Source: Salinimicrobium xinjiangense DSM 19287 | Lineage (GTDB): Bacteria > Bacteroidota > Bacteroidia > Flavobacteriales > Flavobacteriaceae | Direction of reading: 5' to 3' | DNA length: 64,000 nt | Assembly (NCBI RefSeq): GCF_000423585.1 | Contig: NZ_AUIG01000002.1 | Coordinates: forward strand, 62,001-126,000 | In this document: piece after piece, positions 27,787-35,879 of the stretch | How the letters are laid out: the number at the start of each line of letters is the position of its first letter | Numbering within the stretch: position 1 is the first letter of the stretch | The notes under the pieces: model-generated | What the model saw: only the letters and a program-made list of their open reading frames with translations | What the model was told of the DNA's origin: nothing | Database searches by the model: none | Position numbers and translations under genes: made by a program

Positions 27787-29232
27787 TCAAATTCCGCGGT
27801 TGCAGCCATCCAGGTCAATTACCGATTGGTGCTGCATCAGGTAGTCTATGAGGTATTCTGCAGTGGTTTTTTCGAAAGTCGTAACTGGCTGAGTGAAATC
27901 CTGTGAATAAACATGGGACAGGTAATCACTCAGGGCAACGGTAACTGTAGTTGAGTTGGAGAGAAGATTACCATTTGCTGTAATGAGCTCAACCCTACCA
28001 TTCCTACGTTCCATTTTGATTCCGGAGTAAGCTAAAGAAGGCGCATAAGAGACATTCAGAAAATCTTCCACCTCTCCCACTGTCATTGAAAAAGTGTCTA
28101 ATCCATTTTGAAAAGGATCAATAGTGTAGATGTCAAAAGGGGTTATTTTTCCATAATCCAAAGTAGCACGAATTCCCCCATAGTTTTGAAAAACAATGTC
28201 GGCACCAGTGATAGTCTGGAGAGCAGTGGTATAAAAACAGGCAGTTTCTGCCCTGCTATGATCCTGAAGAGAAGTGCCAATCTCCACAAAAAATTCCGGT
28301 TGATTATTATAAGCTGCTATGAGTTTCTGTACTTCTGCATCTCTTTGGGGAGCAGCATCAAGATCAATCAACTGACGCGTATAAGAAGTGATCTCTCCTT
28401 TCTCTACAGTTAAAGACAATTTTGTAAGGTACTTTAGATCTGCCCCAGATTGCACCATAACGCGCCCAGCTACTTCCTCGCTGTAAACCGCGTGATTGTG
28501 TCCGCCTATTACCAGGTCCACAAAATCGTGTTGCTGTAAGATCGCCTGGTCTCCCTGCTTTCCATAATGCGTAAGTGCCACAACTAAATGAGCCTCCTTT
28601 ACATCGGCGTCATCTTCAAAAATACCTATGGCATCCACTCCTTCAGAAAATTCCAGGCCCTCCAGCTTCTTTGGGTGAGAGAGCGGTTTGTTATCATAAG
28701 AGCCGGTCTCCACAACACTTAAAAAGGCGACTTTGAAGCCATCTTTTTCAATGACTACTTTTCCCTGCGGAATTACGAATCCGGAGGTGCTTCTCACCAG
28801 ATTGGCGCAGAGGAAAGGAAAGCTAGCCTGCAGTATTCTATCCTGAAGAATTTGCTGTCCATAATCAAATTCATGGTTGCCAAGTGCGCTTACATCCATT
28901 CCTGCCTTTCCCATGAGATCAACAATAGGAGAACCCTTTTCGGGGTGATAATCCACAATAGGATTTCCGGAAAATATATCCCCGCCAGAGACAAAGAAAA
29001 CCTGGGATTCGGTTTCCTTTTCTTTGTCGATGATCGCCTTGATCTTGTCAAAGTTATGGATCTTCCCGTGGGGATCATTGATTGAAAAGATCACAATATT
29101 CTCGGCCTTAGTCTCAACTTCAGGCGTCACGGGATCTTCGGTAGAGCAGGAAACTAGAAAAACAATACCTGCCAAAAATGTCATTTTCCAAAGGAATTCC
29201 GCAGCAGAAATGACTCTTGATATTTTCTTCAT
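27787..29232 (-). CDS. 5'-nucleotidase/metallophosphatase lipoprotein
   Basis: 481-residue two-domain enzyme of the UshA/5'-nucleotidase family, anchored as a lipoprotein (FLVSC, Cys about 29). Metal-site motifs of the N-terminal phosphoesterase domain are present: NDPHGKIHNF, GGDIFSGNP, GNHEFDYG, LTHYG and GGHNH. The C-terminal domain carries FQNYGGIRA, the nucleotide-binding region. The usual first motif is DxHG; here NDPHG keeps Asp and His. An inner ATG at 29184 would give a shorter leader lacking positive charges, so 29232 is preferred. Likely scavenges phosphate or nucleosides in the periplasm. Confidence 0.9.
   Translation of the reverse strand: MKKISRVISAAEFLWKMTFLAGIVFLVSCSTEDPVTPEVETKAENIVIFSINDPHGKIHNFDKIKAIIDKEKETESQVFFVSGGDIFSGNPIVDYHPEKGSPIVDLMGKAGMDVSALGNHEFDYGQQILQDRILQASFPFLCANLVRSTSGFVIPQGKVVIEKDGFKVAFLSVVETGSYDNKPLSHPKKLEGLEFSEGVDAIGIFEDDADVKEAHLVVALTHYGKQGDQAILQQHDFVDLVIGGHNHAVYSEEVAGRVMVQSGADLKYLTKLSLTVEKGEITSYTRQLIDLDAAPQRDAEVQKLIAAYNNQPEFFVEIGTSLQDHSRAETACFYTTALQTITGADIVFQNYGGIRATLDYGKITPFDIYTIDPFQNGLDTFSMTVGEVEDFLNVSYAPSLAYSGIKMERRNGRVELITANGNLLSNSTTVTVALSDYLSHVYSQDFTQPVTTFEKTTAEYLIDYLMQHQSVIDLDGCNRGI
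29175..29187. repeat. AAAATGNCATTTT palindrome in nucleotidase leader
   Basis: Exact copy (centre GTC) within the codons for the signal peptide; the minus strand reads KMTFL. Confidence 0.7.
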
Positions 29233-29299
29233 ACGAGTGAAAAAATAAGGCTGAAAATGAGATTTTTCCAGCCTTAAGATTAGTCTTTAGAATCGACGA

Positions 29300-30673
29300 T
29301 TATTCAAACAACCAACGATAAATGTCATTCCCGTTGGCAAACAACACAAGTGCAATCAAAATTACAAATCCTACCAGTTGTGCATATTCCATGAACTTCT
29401 CATTGGGTTTGCGCCCCGTCACCATCTCGTACAGCAGGAATACTACATGTCCCCCATCAAGCGCAGGGATTGGCAGAATATTCATAAAGGCCAGAATGAT
29501 CGATATAAAAGCTGTTGTCATCCAGAAGGCCTGCCAGTTCCAGGCATCGGGGAAAAGACCACCAATGGCTCCAAAACCTCCCACTTGTGTGGCTCCTTTT
29601 TTTGTAAATACATATTTAAATTGAGCAACATAATCGTGTAGTGTCCAGTAGGCAAGGTCAAAGCCTTTTGTAATGCTTTCTGAAAACGAATAGTGCTCCC
29701 GGCTTACCTTTATGGAAGATTCCGCATCAACATAAACTCCCAGGTTCCCCTCCTCATTCGGAGTAATAGAAACAGATTTTAAATTATTATCAAGTACGGC
29801 AGCTTTATCCTGATCCATCTCAACGCTCTCAAATTCACCTTCACGGCTATAAACCAGTCTCAATTCTTTTCCCTTGCTTTCGGCCACTTTCCTGTTTAAC
29901 TGGTGCCAGTATCCTACTTCGAAATCATTGATAGAAATGATCCTGTCTCCTTTTCTAAGACCTGCACGATCTGCAGGGCTACCCGCAATAACCGAATCAA
30001 GAATTGGAATGGTCATAGGCACAAATGGCTGCATCACTCCCTGTTCAAACATTTGAGAACCAATATCTTCAGGAACCTCAAGGGTTTCCCTTTGCCCGTC
30101 CTGGTGCTCTACCGTAATACTCTTCACATCTCTCAAAAAGAGATATTTATTGATGTCAATACTGTTTTTAAGTTGCTCTCCATTAACAGCCATCACTTTA
30201 TCCCCGTCCCGGAATCCATATTCCTTAAAAGTATCGTCAACAGCAAAACCATTTGGCATATCTTCGGGTGCAATATAAGGGCTACCCCAGGTGAAGACTA
30301 CCATCATATAAATAAAGAATCCTACAATTATATTCACAGTAACTCCTCCAACCATTACAATGAGGCGCTGCCATGCCGGTTTTGTTCTAAATTCCCATGG
30401 TTTTGGTGGTTGTGCCATTTGTTCCTTATCCATGCTCTCATCGATCATCCCGGCGATCTTGACATAACCACCTAACGGAAGCCAGCCAATACCATATACC
30501 GTATCACCGATCTTCTTCTTGAAAAGGGCAAATTTTACATCAAAAAACAAAAAGAACTTTTCCACCTTTATTCCGAACATCTTCGCAGGAATAAAATGTC
30601 CAAGCTCATGAAGTACAATAAGAATAGATAAACTGAGTATTAATTGAAGTGCTTTTATAAAAAAGGGATCCAT
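29300..30673 (-). CDS. rseP: RIP metalloprotease RseP (site-2 protease)
   Basis: Inner-membrane M50 zinc protease that cuts transmembrane anti-sigma factors and signal peptides. The start at 30673 gives the usual N terminus with HELGH in the first membrane helix (about residues 22-26); an in-frame ATG at 30727 lies upstream of the promoter box and is rejected. PLGGYVKIAGM follows, then PDZ domains (AGLRKGDRIISIND), and the C-terminal NILPIPALDGGH supplies the third zinc ligand. About 457 residues, normal. Confidence 0.95.
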   Translation of the reverse strand: MDPFFIKALQLILSLSILIVLHELGHFIPAKMFGIKVEKFFLFFDVKFALFKKKIGDTVYGIGWLPLGGYVKIAGMIDESMDKEQMAQPPKPWEFRTKPAWQRLIVMVGGVTVNIIVGFFIYMMVVFTWGSPYIAPEDMPNGFAVDDTFKEYGFRDGDKVMAVNGEQLKNSIDINKYLFLRDVKSITVEHQDGQRETLEVPEDIGSQMFEQGVMQPFVPMTIPILDSVIAGSPADRAGLRKGDRIISINDFEVGYWHQLNRKVAESKGKELRLVYSREGEFESVEMDQDKAAVLDNNLKSVSITPNEEGNLGVYVDAESSIKVSREHYSFSESITKGFDLAYWTLHDYVAQFKYVFTKKGATQVGGFGAIGGLFPDAWNWQAFWMTTAFISIILAFMNILPIPALDGGHVVFLLYEMVTGRKPNEKFMEYAQLVGFVILIALVLFANGNDIYRWLFE

Positions 30674-30700
30674 AGCAATCTTGGGTAAATTAAAATCGCA

Positions 30701-30708
30701 CAAAAGTA
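30701..30708 (-). promoter_or_regulatory. -7 box for rseP
   Basis: Minus-strand TACTTTTG 27 bases before the chosen start codon; it lies downstream of the alternative ATG at 30727 and so supports the shorter protein. Confidence 0.55.
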
Positions 30709-30804
30709 AACTTTTAAAGGTTCTCAAAAAAGTCTAAAAGTTCAGCAGGTTAAGAATCAGAGAATTTTAAGTATCAAATGATTTAAAAATGAATTTCGGA
30801 ATCG

Positions 30805-30812
30805 TAATTTTG
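30805..30812 (+). promoter_or_regulatory. -7 box for SCO1 gene
   Basis: TAATTTTG, 17 bases before the ATG; no clear -33 TTG. Confidence 0.5.
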
Positions 30813-30829
30813 CATCAAATAAAATCCCT

Positions 30830-31501
30830 ATGCTCCGGTTTTTTGCCAAATATAAATTCTTTGGAATTTTTCTTTTTGTGCTTTCTGTGATCATCATCAC
30901 CATCATATACAATATCCTGACGCCCGAGAAGAGACTTCCTGTATACCAACCAGATATGGTCAATGCCGAACTGGTGGATAGTACTGTGCAGGAGGTAAGA
31001 AAATATCACACGATTAAAGACTTTAAGCTCTACAACCAAAATGGAGATACTATTACGCCGGACTTCTACAGAGACCGCATATATGTAGCCGATTTTTTCT
31101 TTACCACCTGTCAGACTATCTGCCCTATAATGACAGATCATATGCTGGAGATACAGGAGAAAGTGAAGGATGATGAAGAGGTGTTCTTGCTTTCCCATAC
31201 CGTCATTCCCAATTATGACAGTGTCCCGGTTTTACGTAAATATGCCGATGAGAAGGGTGTGAAAGATGAGAAGTGGAATCTGGTAACCGGCGACAAAAAA
31301 GAAATTTATGATCTCGCAAGGAAATCCTACCTGGCAGCAAAAAGCGATGGGGATGGCGGAGCTTTTGACATGATACATACCGAAAACTTCGTGCTCGTTG
31401 ACAAGAAAAGAAGAATAAGAGGATTTTATGACGGTACCGACCCCGATGCCATAGCTCAATTAATGGAAGATATTCAGATTCTCAAGAAAGAATATCGTTA
31501 A
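30830..31501 (+). CDS. SCO1/SenC copper chaperone
   Basis: Thioredoxin-fold protein that delivers copper to the CuA site of cytochrome oxidase or keeps its cysteines reduced. One N-terminal membrane helix (about residues 9-28) anchors it facing the periplasm. The copper/thiol motif is C94-QTI-C98 and the partner His is probably the one in DMIHTENF. 223 residues, normal. It precedes the feo genes but with its own promoter on each side, so it is a neighbour rather than an operon partner. Confidence 0.92.
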   Translation: MLRFFAKYKFFGIFLFVLSVIIITIIYNILTPEKRLPVYQPDMVNAELVDSTVQEVRKYHTIKDFKLYNQNGDTITPDFYRDRIYVADFFFTTCQTICPIMTDHMLEIQEKVKDDEEVFLLSHTVIPNYDSVPVLRKYADEKGVKDEKWNLVTGDKKEIYDLARKSYLAAKSDGDGGAFDMIHTENFVLVDKKRRIRGFYDGTDPDAIAQLMEDIQILKKEYR

Positions 31502-31577
31502 AACTGATCTTTATCAACTATACATCATAAAAGAGGTCTTTTGTGAATTAAGGTTTTCCTAATCGTTGATTTTACCT

Positions 31578-31585
31578 TATTTTTG
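31578..31585 (+). promoter_or_regulatory. -7 box for feoAB
   Basis: TATTTTTG, 27 bases before the TTG start of feoA. Confidence 0.5.
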
Positions 31586-31612
31586 CCTTGTTTAAAATCA
31601 ATCTAAATAACA

Positions 31613-31843
31613 TTGAGCAAGACAATTGCCGATCTTAAAAGGGGCCAGCGCGGTATCATCAAAAGCTTTTCAGCTGAGACTATTCCGCTAAAGCTTCTTG
31701 AAATGGGTTGTTTGCCGGGCAATGAAGTGGAGCTCGTACAATCTGCACCATTTCGCGATCCATTGTACGTGAACATTAATGGCAGTCATCTTGCCATTAG
31801 AAATGAGACGGCCCGGCAAATAGAAATTGAAATTCTTACCTAA
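31613..31843 (+). CDS. feoA: Ferrous iron transport protein A, TTG start
   Basis: 76-residue SH3-like FeoA domain protein that assists FeoB. The N terminus MSKTIADLKRGQRGII can only begin at a TTG (31613), because a TAA lies three codons upstream and no ATG precedes LLEMGCLPG. Core motifs LKLLEMGCLPGNEVEL and the C-terminal LAIRNETARQIEI are typical. FeoB follows after 2 bases, so translation is probably coupled. Confidence 0.92.
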   Translation: MSKTIADLKRGQRGIIKSFSAETIPLKLLEMGCLPGNEVELVQSAPFRDPLYVNINGSHLAIRNETARQIEIEILT

Positions 31844-31845
31844 TC

Positions 31846-33945
31846 ATGTCTAAACAGTTAAATGTTGCACTAATAGGCAATCCAAATACCGGAAAGACTT
31901 CTGTTTTTAACCAGCTAACAGGTTTAAATCAGCAGGTAGGAAATTATCCCGGTATCACTGTTGAGAAAAAGGAAGGAATTTGCAAACTCCCCAAAAATAT
32001 AAAGGCACATATCCTGGATCTGCCCGGGACCTACAGCTTGAATGCCTCCTCTCTTGATGAGAATGTGGTAATAGAACTGCTGCTGAATAAAAATGATAAG
32101 GATTATCCCGATGTCGCGGTAGTTGTGAGCGATGTTGAAAATCTCAAAAGGAATCTACTCCTCTTTACGCAGATAAAAGATCTCGAAATTCCTACTATCC
32201 TGGTGGTGAATATGGCCGACCGTATGGAGCGAAAAGGAATTTCCATTGACGTTCCGGCGCTGGAAAAGGAACTGAAAACGAAGGTCGTACTTGTAAGTGC
32301 CCGAAAGCGAATAGGAATCGAGGAACTAAAGGAACATATAGTCAATTACAGACATCTTTCCACAGAGCCTTGTCTCAACGCATCCTCTATGGACCCTGAA
32401 TATTTCAACAGGCTGCGTAATGCTTTCCCCAATCAATCACTCTACAAGCTTTGGCTGGTGATCACCCAGGATGTAAACTTTGGAAATGTAAACCGAAATT
32501 CTATAGGCATAAAGGAAGATTTTATCACCAAAGACGACTCTACCCTTAAAAGATTGCAGCAAAAGGAGACCATCCTAAGATATCAGTTTATCAATGGAGC
32601 CCTTAAGAAAACAATGAGCGTAGATGTAAATGCAGCTAAAGGGCTCAGGGCAGGATTGGATCGGATACTTACACATAGGATTTGGGGCTATGTGATCTTC
32701 TTTTCCATTCTATTACTTATTTTTCAGGCAATTTATGACTGGTCCAGTTATCCTATGGATTTCATAGATGAGTCCTTTGCCAGATTAAGCGAATTAACAC
32801 GGTCTGTTTTACCGGCGGGACCTTTTACCAATTTGATATCTGAAGGGGTAATCCCCGGACTGGGAGGGGTTGTTATTTTCATACCCCAAATTGCTTTCTT
32901 ATTTCTCTTTATTTCTATTCTGGAGGAAAGTGGTTATATGAGCAGGGCAGTTTTCCTTATGGACAGAACCATGCGTCGGTTTGGCCTTAGCGGTAAAAGT
33001 GTTGTGCCATTGGTATCTGGGACTGCCTGTGCAATTCCGGCTGTGATGGCGGCACGAAATATTGAAGACTGGAAGGAGCGATTAATTACTATTCTGGTGG
33101 TTCCTTTTACCACATGTTCTGCGAGGCTTCCGGTTTATCTTATTATCATCGCTCTGGTGATCCCCGAGGAATCTTTCATGGGATTTAATTTGCAAGGTCT
33201 TACGCTGATGTTGCTTTATATGCTCGGCTTTGGAATGGCAATATTTTCGGCCTGGGTACTTCACAAGATTTTGAAGATTAAAAGCCGCTCCTACTTTGTG
33301 ATCGAAATGCCCAATTACAAGCTACCTATGTTCAAAAATGTGGGTATAAATGTGGTGGAGAAAACAAAGGCCTTTGTTCTGGGTGCAGGAAAGATCATTC
33401 TTGCGATATCCATTATTCTCTGGGTGCTGGCCAGCTATGGCCCCGGAGAGAATTTTAATAACGCCAGAGAAATTGTGGAAGCCAACTACAGTGAAACCTT
33501 TCTTCCGGAAGAAGAGCTGGATGAGTTGGTCGCATCCTATAAACTACAGCATTCTTATATAGGAAATATTGGGAAGGCCATAGAACCCGCCGTTGCACCT
33601 TTGGGTTATGACTGGAAAATCGGGATAGCACTTATAAGTTCCTTTGCAGCGAGGGAAGTCTTCGTGGGCACTCTTGCCACCATTTACAGCGTTGGAAGTG
33701 ACGAAGAAGAAACGATCAAATCCAGGATGGCATCAGAGACTAATCATATTTTAGGAGGACCTCTTTTTACCTTGGCGAGTGGTGTAAGTTTGCTGTTATT
33801 TTATGCCTTCGCCATGCAGTGTATGAGTACCCTGGCCATTGTTAAAAAAGAAACCAATACCTGGAAATGGCCGGTGTTACAGTTAATTATTATGACAGCA
33901 ATTGCGTATTTGGCGGCACTCTTAGCTTTTCAATTTTTAAGATAA
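31846..33945 (+). CDS. feoB: Ferrous iron transporter B
   Basis: 699-residue inner-membrane Fe(II) transporter. N-terminal G domain with the P-loop GNPNTGKT at residues 11-18, LDLPGTYSL (G3) and VVNMADR (G4), then a helical bundle and a membrane domain from about residue 280 with two Gate motifs (SGTACAIPAVMAAR and FAAREVFVGTL). Full length. Together with feoA and the following Cys-rich peptide it forms a complete Feo operon. Confidence 0.97.
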   Translation: MSKQLNVALIGNPNTGKTSVFNQLTGLNQQVGNYPGITVEKKEGICKLPKNIKAHILDLPGTYSLNASSLDENVVIELLLNKNDKDYPDVAVVVSDVENLKRNLLLFTQIKDLEIPTILVVNMADRMERKGISIDVPALEKELKTKVVLVSARKRIGIEELKEHIVNYRHLSTEPCLNASSMDPEYFNRLRNAFPNQSLYKLWLVITQDVNFGNVNRNSIGIKEDFITKDDSTLKRLQQKETILRYQFINGALKKTMSVDVNAAKGLRAGLDRILTHRIWGYVIFFSILLLIFQAIYDWSSYPMDFIDESFARLSELTRSVLPAGPFTNLISEGVIPGLGGVVIFIPQIAFLFLFISILEESGYMSRAVFLMDRTMRRFGLSGKSVVPLVSGTACAIPAVMAARNIEDWKERLITILVVPFTTCSARLPVYLIIIALVIPEESFMGFNLQGLTLMLLYMLGFGMAIFSAWVLHKILKIKSRSYFVIEMPNYKLPMFKNVGINVVEKTKAFVLGAGKIILAISIILWVLASYGPGENFNNAREIVEANYSETFLPEEELDELVASYKLQHSYIGNIGKAIEPAVAPLGYDWKIGIALISSFAAREVFVGTLATIYSVGSDEEETIKSRMASETNHILGGPLFTLASGVSLLLFYAFAMQCMSTLAIVKKETNTWKWPVLQLIIMTAIAYLAALLAFQFLR

Positions 33946-33947
33946 CT

Positions 33948-34100
33948 ATGGAATTATTTCAGGAAATACTCGTTTTTATCACCTTTGCCTTAGCGGTAGG
34001 TTATATGTTTACAAAATTTGTTTATAAACCAAAATTTATCTTCGGAAGTAAGAAGAAAAACGGAAAAGCCTGTAAGACTAGCTGCGGAAGCTGTCATTAA
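33948..34100 (+). CDS. FeoB-associated Cys-rich membrane peptide
   Basis: 50-residue peptide starting 2 bases after the feoB stop. One membrane helix (about residues 6-24), then a basic stretch (KPKFIFGSKKKNGK) and a C-terminal CKTSCGSCH with three Cys and a His. This matches the FeoB-associated Cys-rich proteins of Bacteroidota and Firmicutes, thought to play a FeoC-like role; an iron-sulfur or Fe(II) site is plausible but unproven. Confidence 0.85.
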   Translation: MELFQEILVFITFALAVGYMFTKFVYKPKFIFGSKKKNGKACKTSCGSCH

Positions 34101-34112
34101 AACATTGAGCCC

Positions 34113-34159
34113 CCGAATAGTTTACTTTTTCCTGAACTGATATTAATAACTCTATTCGG
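34113..34159. terminator. Hairpin in spacer between feo operon and ZIP gene
   Basis: CCGAATAG (34113-34120) pairs with CTATTCGG (34152-34159) across a 31-base loop, between convergent transcripts. No strong T run, so termination is tentative. Confidence 0.35.
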
Positions 34160-34300
34160 AAAATCCTCTGCAGAAGATTGTGATATTTTCTTCACACTTA
34201 TATCATTTCCTTCTCACTACAATCTTTCTTGAGCATGTTCGCCTACTCCTTTCAGGAGAAACCGGAGAGAGGGACATCTTTTAATACACGGTAATTCAGA

Positions 34301-35122
34301 CTAAGATAGTCCAACATCCAGAGTCATCATGACCATAAAACCGCCAATGAAGCCCATGGTGGCAATATCTGTGAACCGGTCCTGCTGAGCTTCGGGAATA
34401 ACTTCTTCCACAACAACAAAGATCATCGCGCCGGCGGCAAAACAAAGCGCGTAGGGAAGAATGGGTTGAAATGTCAAAACAGCCCAGGCTCCTAAAACTG
34501 CAGCAATAGGTTCTACTATTGCAGAAAGTTGCCCGAAATTCCAGCTTTTCCACCTGCTCATCCCCTGACCCCTCAACGGCATAGCTACGGCAAAACCTTC
34601 AGGGAAATTCTGTAAACCAATTCCCATGGCAAGGGCAACAGCACCACCGATACTTGCACCTTCCAGCCCCATTGCAGCTCCTCCAAACAGCACTCCAATA
34701 GCCAGACCCTCTGGAATATTGTGAAGGGTAATTGCCAGCGTAAGTAAAACAGATTTTTGCCATGGAGTTTTTACCCCTTCCTTGTCAGCCATTTTGAAGT
34801 TAACATGCAGGTGTGGAAGGATCTTATCCAGCCCGAATATGAATAGCGCCCCCAAACCAAAACCTACTACGGCCGGAATTACTTTAACGAATCCCTCACC
34901 TTCGCTCATTTCTATGCCGGGAGCGAGCAGACTCCAAAAACTGGCCGCCACCATTACCCCTCCGGTAAAGCCGAGCATTCCGTCGAATAAAGCCCTGTTC
35001 ATCTTCTTAAAAAAGAAGACCAGAGAAGCCCCGAGAGCGGTGAGCCCCCATGTGAAAAGAGTGGCCAGAAAAGCAGCCATCACAGGATCTATTGATTCGA
35101 AATAGGCTATAATTTGATTCAT
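34301..35122 (-). CDS. ZIP family metal transporter (GufA/ZupT type)
   Basis: 273-residue inner-membrane transporter with about eight helices that brings divalent metal (Zn, Fe or Mn) into the cytoplasm. The metal-site helices HNIPEGLAIGV and QNFPEGFAVAMP are intact, with the second His replaced by Gln as in GufA-type members. Its ATG overlaps the stop of the DtxR-type gene by 4 bases (ATGA), so regulator and transporter form one operon, suggesting metal-controlled uptake. Confidence 0.92.
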   Translation of the reverse strand: MNQIIAYFESIDPVMAAFLATLFTWGLTALGASLVFFFKKMNRALFDGMLGFTGGVMVAASFWSLLAPGIEMSEGEGFVKVIPAVVGFGLGALFIFGLDKILPHLHVNFKMADKEGVKTPWQKSVLLTLAITLHNIPEGLAIGVLFGGAAMGLEGASIGGAVALAMGIGLQNFPEGFAVAMPLRGQGMSRWKSWNFGQLSAIVEPIAAVLGAWAVLTFQPILPYALCFAAGAMIFVVVEEVIPEAQQDRFTDIATMGFIGGFMVMMTLDVGLS

Positions 35123-35781
35123 TTCTCAAAAATTTTTATAAACAAATTGCTGGAAATGCTTTGAGAGATACTTAATTCCCTTCCTCCTACTTTTATGAAC
35201 ATGGAGTTGTCAAAATTTTCCTTGGTTAATACTTTGATCTCTTTTCCCAAGGCAATTTCATTCTTATCAAGGTATCGCAGAAATTCAGAAGAAGAATCTC
35301 TTACCCCTACACAAATACCGGCATCTCCTTTTTCAAGTTCAGAAAGCAGGACCCGGTTAGAGGTCCTGAGATTACCTTCAGAATCGGGAATAGGATCTCC
35401 ATGAGGATCATGTTTTGGATAACCCAGCAGTCTGTCGAGCTCATCAATGAGCTTTTCTGAACGAATATGCTCCAGCTGTTCGGCTACTTCGTGGACCTCA
35501 TCCCAGGAAAAATTCAGTTTTTCAACAAGAAAGGCTTCCCAAAGACGATGTTTCCTTATCACCTCTACAGCTGTTTTTCTCCCCGACTGACTAAGCCTTA
35601 CCCCCTGATATTTCTTATAGTTGACCAGGCCTTTTTCCGAAAGTTTTCGAACCATATCAGTAATTGATGAAGCCTTCGTATCCATTTCTTCGGCCAACGC
35701 ATTTGTACTAACCCCGCCGGAATATCTTTTTTCCAGATGAAATATTGCCTTAAGATAATTCTCTTCCGAAAAACTGAACAT
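35119..35781 (-). CDS. DtxR/MntR-type metal-dependent repressor
   Basis: 220-residue regulator: N-terminal winged helix (EENYLKAIFHLEKR, MDTKASSITDMVRKLSEKGLV), dimerisation and metal domain with HRLWEAFLVEKL, HEVAEQLEHI and DPHGDPIPD, and a C-terminal FeoA/SH3-like domain (about 150-220). It likely represses its own operon (with the ZIP gene) and the divergent TonB receptor when metal is plentiful. Whether it senses Mn, Fe or Zn is not decided by sequence; the overlap with a ZIP gene and the nearby feo operon allow any of these. Confidence 0.92.
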   Translation of the reverse strand: MFSFSEENYLKAIFHLEKRYSGGVSTNALAEEMDTKASSITDMVRKLSEKGLVNYKKYQGVRLSQSGRKTAVEVIRKHRLWEAFLVEKLNFSWDEVHEVAEQLEHIRSEKLIDELDRLLGYPKHDPHGDPIPDSEGNLRTSNRVLLSELEKGDAGICVGVRDSSSEFLRYLDKNEIALGKEIKVLTKENFDNSMFIKVGGRELSISQSISSNLFIKIFEK

Positions 35782-35800
35782 ATCTGATTTTGTTATGCGT

Positions 35801-35808
35801 CAAATTTA
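35801..35808 (-). promoter_or_regulatory. -7 box for DtxR-type operon
   Basis: Minus-strand TAAATTTG, 20 bases before the ATG, in a very AT-rich divergent spacer. Confidence 0.45.
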
Positions 35809-35833
35809 AAATTTAAATTTATCAAATCCAATT

Positions 35834-35849
35834 TTTAGACTTATCTAAA
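35834..35849. promoter_or_regulatory. Probable DtxR-family operator
   Basis: TTTAGACTTATCTAAA is a near-perfect dyad (TTTAGA...TCTAAA) in the 98-base spacer between the regulator and the TonB receptor gene. It overlaps the -33 region of the receptor promoter, as expected for repression. Its form resembles DtxR/MntR-type operators, but the assignment is inferred from position and symmetry. Confidence 0.55.
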
Positions 35850-35858
35850 TTTTATTTA

Positions 35859-35866
35859 TAGATTTG
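35859..35866 (+). promoter_or_regulatory. -7 box for TonB receptor gene
   Basis: TAGATTTG, 13 bases before the GTG start. Confidence 0.55.
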
Positions 35867-35879
35867 TAAAAAATTTAGC

